DNA of 30,375 bases, taken from positions 1 to 30,375 of IMG/VR virus record IMGVR_UViG_3300043788_000147. One strand, given 5' to 3'. The notes under the pieces are model-generated. The model saw only the letters and a list, made by a program, of their open reading frames with translations. It ran no database searches and had not been told where the DNA came from. Positions within the stretch are counted from its first letter, which is position 1. Each line of letters opens with the position of its first letter. This document shows, piece after piece, positions 27,379 to 30,375 of the stretch. The DNA is from a virus. The translations under genes and the position numbers were made by a program.

Positions 27379-28748
27379 TGTTCTGGCGATTCTTCTTCTT
27401 CATCGGATGGGGGAGGGCTGACCGTGCGTGGCCTTGACATCACCGTTCCGCGTCGTGCTGCATTTGATGCGCTGGAGTCCACAAACGCAGATCGCACGGC
27501 CTTGTTGACTGTTTTGGTGGGCGACGCCGCCAACAACTCTCCTGGATGAATCCTTGGCGTGAATCCCGCTCCGCCTGGGTGCAGAGACGTGCTGATTCGC
27601 ATTCGCGACAGCGGCGACGGACCAGAATGCTTGGACTCGACATGGCGTAGCGTACGCTCCTGCGCGTCGAGTTGATCGCGCACGTCGATCAGGTGCGATT
27701 GTGTGAGCTTGTCCGACCGGAAATCCTGACCGGGGAATCGCTTGTTGAGTTCGTCGTACAGCGCATTCCGTGACTCATCCGCTACGATCTTGTCCACCAT
27801 CGTATCGACACTGGATCGCATCGCTGCCATCTGCGCCGATCCAGACTTGCCCTCAAAGGAGCGTGTCAAGCCGTTACGGTATATCCGTTCCTTGTTCAGA
27901 TCCGCCAGAGTCCACGGGCGTTGATACTCCGTCGCGGCACCTCTAAGTTGTCGTGCAATCGCCTGACCTTCTGCGGTTGGCGGCATCTCTCCAGCCTTAG
28001 CATCCAGCGCAGCGCTGATATCTACCGGCACGATACTGACTCCGCGTGTCCGTGCAATCGCTGTATTGAATTTCTGCTCCAGCCGCGCTCCGGTAGCCTT
28101 GACTGCCTCGTGCAGGTCGCCTAGCGTCTCTGGAACTTTTCCTTTGAGCGTCTTGTCGAGTTCCGGCAGTGCAGCCTTGATCCCAGCCTCTTCACCCCCC
28201 GCCGCGAATCCTAGCTTGCTCACGCGAGACTCAGTGGATAGTTTAGGCTTGCCACGCAACAACAGAGCGTTTACTAAGGTCCCTACGGCGTCTCCGGCCG
28301 CTCCACGCCAGTTCTTGTTCGCCACATCCTCGCCGAAGTTGGCTACACCCTGCCCCCCAACCGGGGCCAGCATCCCCTTGAGTTGGAAATCCGTCGCAGC
28401 GGCTCCGGCTTTTCCGAGATTCTCTTTGACCGAACCTCCCTTGCCGATATTCTCACCTGCCTCGTAGACTTCTTTCGCGGATCGCCTGCCTTGTTCGTAG
28501 AGGTTCTTGCCATAGCCATAGACCGCCTTGCCTGCTGTCACTGCTGGACCGCCGATGATCTCCGCAGTGGATGGCTGAGCGGCTTCCAACTCCTTCATGG
28601 ACGTAGGTGCGCCGACTGCTTCGCCAAAGCGCTGAATCGCGCCGGGGGGTTTGGGAGCTGTTAGGCGCGTGGGTTCAGACTCCACAGGAGTCCACCCATT
28701 TGGCTGCGTCTCAACCGGAGTCCATCCGTTATTTTGCTGCTGGGGCAT
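27375..28748 (-). CDS. Putative virion-associated protein with GWTPVE repeats
   Basis: 457 residues. The first 22 contain two GWTPVE units (NNGWTPVETQP, NGWTPVESEP). The middle is Gly/Ala/Lys-rich and helical (roughly 45-170), then long charged helices (LNKERIYRNGLTRSFEGKSG; SHLIDVRDQLDAQERTLRHV) and an acidic end (SDEEEESPEQ). No enzyme motif. Such large Gly/Ala-rich helical proteins at the end of phage structural operons are often internal virion or ejected proteins; that is inferred. The start overlaps the upstream gene by 20 bases and the stop overlaps the next ATG. Confidence 0.7.
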   Translation of the reverse strand: MPQQQNNGWTPVETQPNGWTPVESEPTRLTAPKPPGAIQRFGEAVGAPTSMKELEAAQPSTAEIIGGPAVTAGKAVYGYGKNLYEQGRRSAKEVYEAGENIGKGGSVKENLGKAGAAATDFQLKGMLAPVGGQGVANFGEDVANKNWRGAAGDAVGTLVNALLLRGKPKLSTESRVSKLGFAAGGEEAGIKAALPELDKTLKGKVPETLGDLHEAVKATGARLEQKFNTAIARTRGVSIVPVDISAALDAKAGEMPPTAEGQAIARQLRGAATEYQRPWTLADLNKERIYRNGLTRSFEGKSGSAQMAAMRSSVDTMVDKIVADESRNALYDELNKRFPGQDFRSDKLTQSHLIDVRDQLDAQERTLRHVESKHSGPSPLSRMRISTSLHPGGAGFTPRIHPGELLAASPTKTVNKAVRSAFVDSSASNAARRGTVMSRPRTVSPPPSDEEEESPEQ

Positions 28749-28764
28749 CGGTCAGAGTCCATCC
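28687..28764 (-). repeat. Three GGRTGGACTC repeats across a gene boundary
   Basis: Read on the minus strand, GGATGGACTC, GGATGGACTC and GGGTGGACTC encode GWTLTDAP at the end of one gene and GWTPVETQP and GWTPVESEP at the start of the next. The first copy is in a different frame from the other two. Confidence 0.6.
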
Positions 28765-30375
28765 TTTGGGGAGAGGCGTGCCTTCTGCGGCCTGATGAAC
28801 GACGCCTTGTGGGTCTTTGGCGTATATCGCCTTACCAGAGGGCGGAGGAGGGACCGTGCTGGGACGTTCCGGCAACGCCGCCGCAGAACCCAGCAGCGGG
28901 TTTCGCTTGCTGACGACGTTCGTCTCCTGGATGAAGTTGTTCACCCGTCGCGCGGCTTCGGACTTCGACGTGACCGGGCCAGGAGTCGGGAGCTCCCCCC
29001 GGAGCGTGTTATACGACCACTGCGCGGAACTGGCCCCGGTAGCCGCCCGCATGCCACCAATGGTCCCAAGCACACGATAGTAGTCGGCGACAAACCTCTG
29101 CTCCTCTTTCGACAGTCCACGCGACGCATCCGCCAGCGCCCCTTGCTGCAACCCGATCACCGCTTGCGGTAGCCCGATGTACCATTCCGCTGCTGCCCAA
29201 GCGCCCTGCCCGGCTACGGTCTTAGCTTCGTTGGCGATCTGAGAGTTGACCAGACCGAGGTACTCGCTGATCCGTTTGACCGAGTCAGGATTGTCGAACA
29301 CGGAAAGGTCCGCCGCGAGTCCACCGACTGACTTGGTGGGGTCCGGCCCGGCGAGCGCGTTCCGTGCCTCGTCGATAGCCGTGGCCTGCTTCTGGAGGAT
29401 GTTGAACTGGCGGGCAGGAATGCCATGACGGGCGCCAGACACGGCTGGGCCAGCCCCACTACTCGGCCCCTTACCGCTACCATTCGATGACGACTTTCCA
29501 CCGCTGGACGCAGCCTTGCCCCCTCCCCCTCCTGGCATCACCTTCTTAGACGTAGAGTGCGTCGGTTGCTGCTCAAACTGTCCCGTGTCGGGGTTGTACA
29601 CTGGCATCTCGCCTGTGTGTTGCGTCTCCATCATGCTCGTGGGGATGATCGTGGGATTGTCGATCTTGGTTCCGTCAGGGCCGAACACTTCCCCGGTCGT
29701 GGGATCCTGTAGCGCTGGAACCTGCGTCCCGTCGGGATTGCTTACCTTGACCGGGTGCATGGACTTGGCCCGGATAGCAGCACCCCCAACTTTAGCCTTA
29801 ACGATCTCATGTATCTGGTCTTCGTTGAAACCGGCTGCTTTAAGGCCAGATACCATACCCTCGATCTTGCCGGACTCTTCCTCGCGTTGCTTGGCACCCT
29901 CGGCGCTGGCGGCGGACTGGGATTTCATCGCCGCATCCTCCGCCTCCTCAGTCGCGCCCTCCTGCAACGGATTCGGCGGTGGCGGCACCGTCTGCTGTGG
30001 CGTGGCGGCTCCCTGTGGCGGCGCGGGCACGGTCTGACTCCCCTGCTGCGCTGGCGCACCCGGCGCACCCTGCTGCCCACCTTGTCCCGCCTGCCCGCCC
30101 TGCCCCGTGATATGCTTCAGCAGTCCGCCCATCTGCTGAATGATCGGCTTGGCTGCCTTAGCCTTCCCTGCGATCTTAAAGTAGTCCTCTTTCGCTCCGT
30201 CCGCCTGCTTCTGCCACGTCTCCAACTCCTCCGGCGTGACTGGCTGACCAGTCGTAGGATTCTTCCCATTGATCTTGGCTTGCATAAGCATCCCGTAGTA
30301 GTGCTTCGCCGTCTGTGCGTGCCGGGTGGCGTCAGCCATTACCTGATCGTGATGCGCCTTCAGCGCTGCGTCGAT
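28729..30375 (-). CDS. Large putative virion protein, 5' end beyond the window
   Basis: 548 residues are visible. The frame stays open upstream of the Met at 30339 to the window edge with normal helical sequence (DAALKAHHDQV) and that Met lacks a ribosome site, so the true start is outside. The front is helical (QTAKHYYGMLMQAKINGKNP), then Gly/Gln/Pro-rich low-complexity segments (near 80-130 and again near 285-310), a beta-rich piece (DPTTGEVFGPDGTKIDNPTI) and a helical C-terminal domain. It ends with GWTLTDAPAAK. No catalytic motif. Probably an internal virion or tail-associated protein by context and composition. Confidence 0.7.
   Translation of the reverse strand: MDAALKAHHDQVMADATRHAQTAKHYYGMLMQAKINGKNPTTGQPVTPEELETWQKQADGAKEDYFKIAGKAKAAKPIIQQMGGLLKHITGQGGQAGQGGQQGAPGAPAQQGSQTVPAPPQGAATPQQTVPPPPNPLQEGATEEAEDAAMKSQSAASAEGAKQREEESGKIEGMVSGLKAAGFNEDQIHEIVKAKVGGAAIRAKSMHPVKVSNPDGTQVPALQDPTTGEVFGPDGTKIDNPTIIPTSMMETQHTGEMPVYNPDTGQFEQQPTHSTSKKVMPGGGGGKAASSGGKSSSNGSGKGPSSGAGPAVSGARHGIPARQFNILQKQATAIDEARNALAGPDPTKSVGGLAADLSVFDNPDSVKRISEYLGLVNSQIANEAKTVAGQGAWAAAEWYIGLPQAVIGLQQGALADASRGLSKEEQRFVADYYRVLGTIGGMRAATGASSAQWSYNTLRGELPTPGPVTSKSEAARRVNNFIQETNVVSKRNPLLGSAAALPERPSTVPPPPSGKAIYAKDPQGVVHQAAEGTPLPKGWTLTDAPAAK

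Overview
The window reads as a tailed double-stranded DNA bacteriophage (or an uncultured phage contig) from a GC-rich bacterial host. The evidence is a large terminase, a portal-like protein, a phage-type DNA replication and recombination set, dozens of very short tightly coupled genes with GGAGG-type ribosome sites, and sigma70-like promoters. No integrase, tRNA, CRISPR array or ribosomal gene was seen. No canonical hairpin-plus-T-tract terminator was recognised.

Layout. (1) 1-6412, minus strand: a packaging operon running from a membrane/coiled-coil protein through small hypothetical genes to a candidate small terminase, TerL, a coiled-coil protein and the start of a portal gene cut by the window edge. 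Almost every junction is a 1-4 base stop/start overlap. (2) 6413-7227: a mostly non-coding divide with a G-rich tract, a small HNH gene (minus) and a plus-strand promoter. (3) 7228-11427, plus strand: an accessory operon of very small genes, several preceded by near-identical repeated leader cassettes, with a 76-base inverted-repeat element and one frameshifted gene. (4) 11390-12968: a minus-strand zinc-finger protein, a ribbon-helix-helix-like regulator and a divergent promoter region with a consensus DnaA box, a plausible regulatory hub or origin. (5) 12968-26284, plus strand: DNA metabolism. It holds a protein with an SSB-type C-terminal tip, a Cas4/RecB-like Fe-S protein, a run of small zinc-finger genes, a second ribbon-helix-helix gene, a Sak4-like ATPase with an SSB-like partner, a Pif1/RecD-like helicase carrying an HNH insertion, and a fused uracil-DNA-glycosylase/exonuclease/PolA polymerase. 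(6) 26281-30375, minus strand: a divergent Cas4/RecB-like paralogue and two probable virion proteins, the last open at the window edge. Both edges cut minus-strand genes of the virion module, so the missing capsid and tail genes probably lie between the two ends of the window on a circular or circularly permuted genome.

Most notable signals: an HNH homing gene that appears to have replaced the 3' end of the helicase gene and left the old 3' end behind as a remnant; a short N-terminal motif shared by two otherwise unrelated proteins; a Cas4-like protein pair in which one member has lost the visible nuclease motifs; an SSB-type DDDIPF tail on a protein with no evident OB fold; and repeated leader cassettes in front of small genes. 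Functional names rest on motif reading only. No database search was possible, and many small genes remain without an assigned function.
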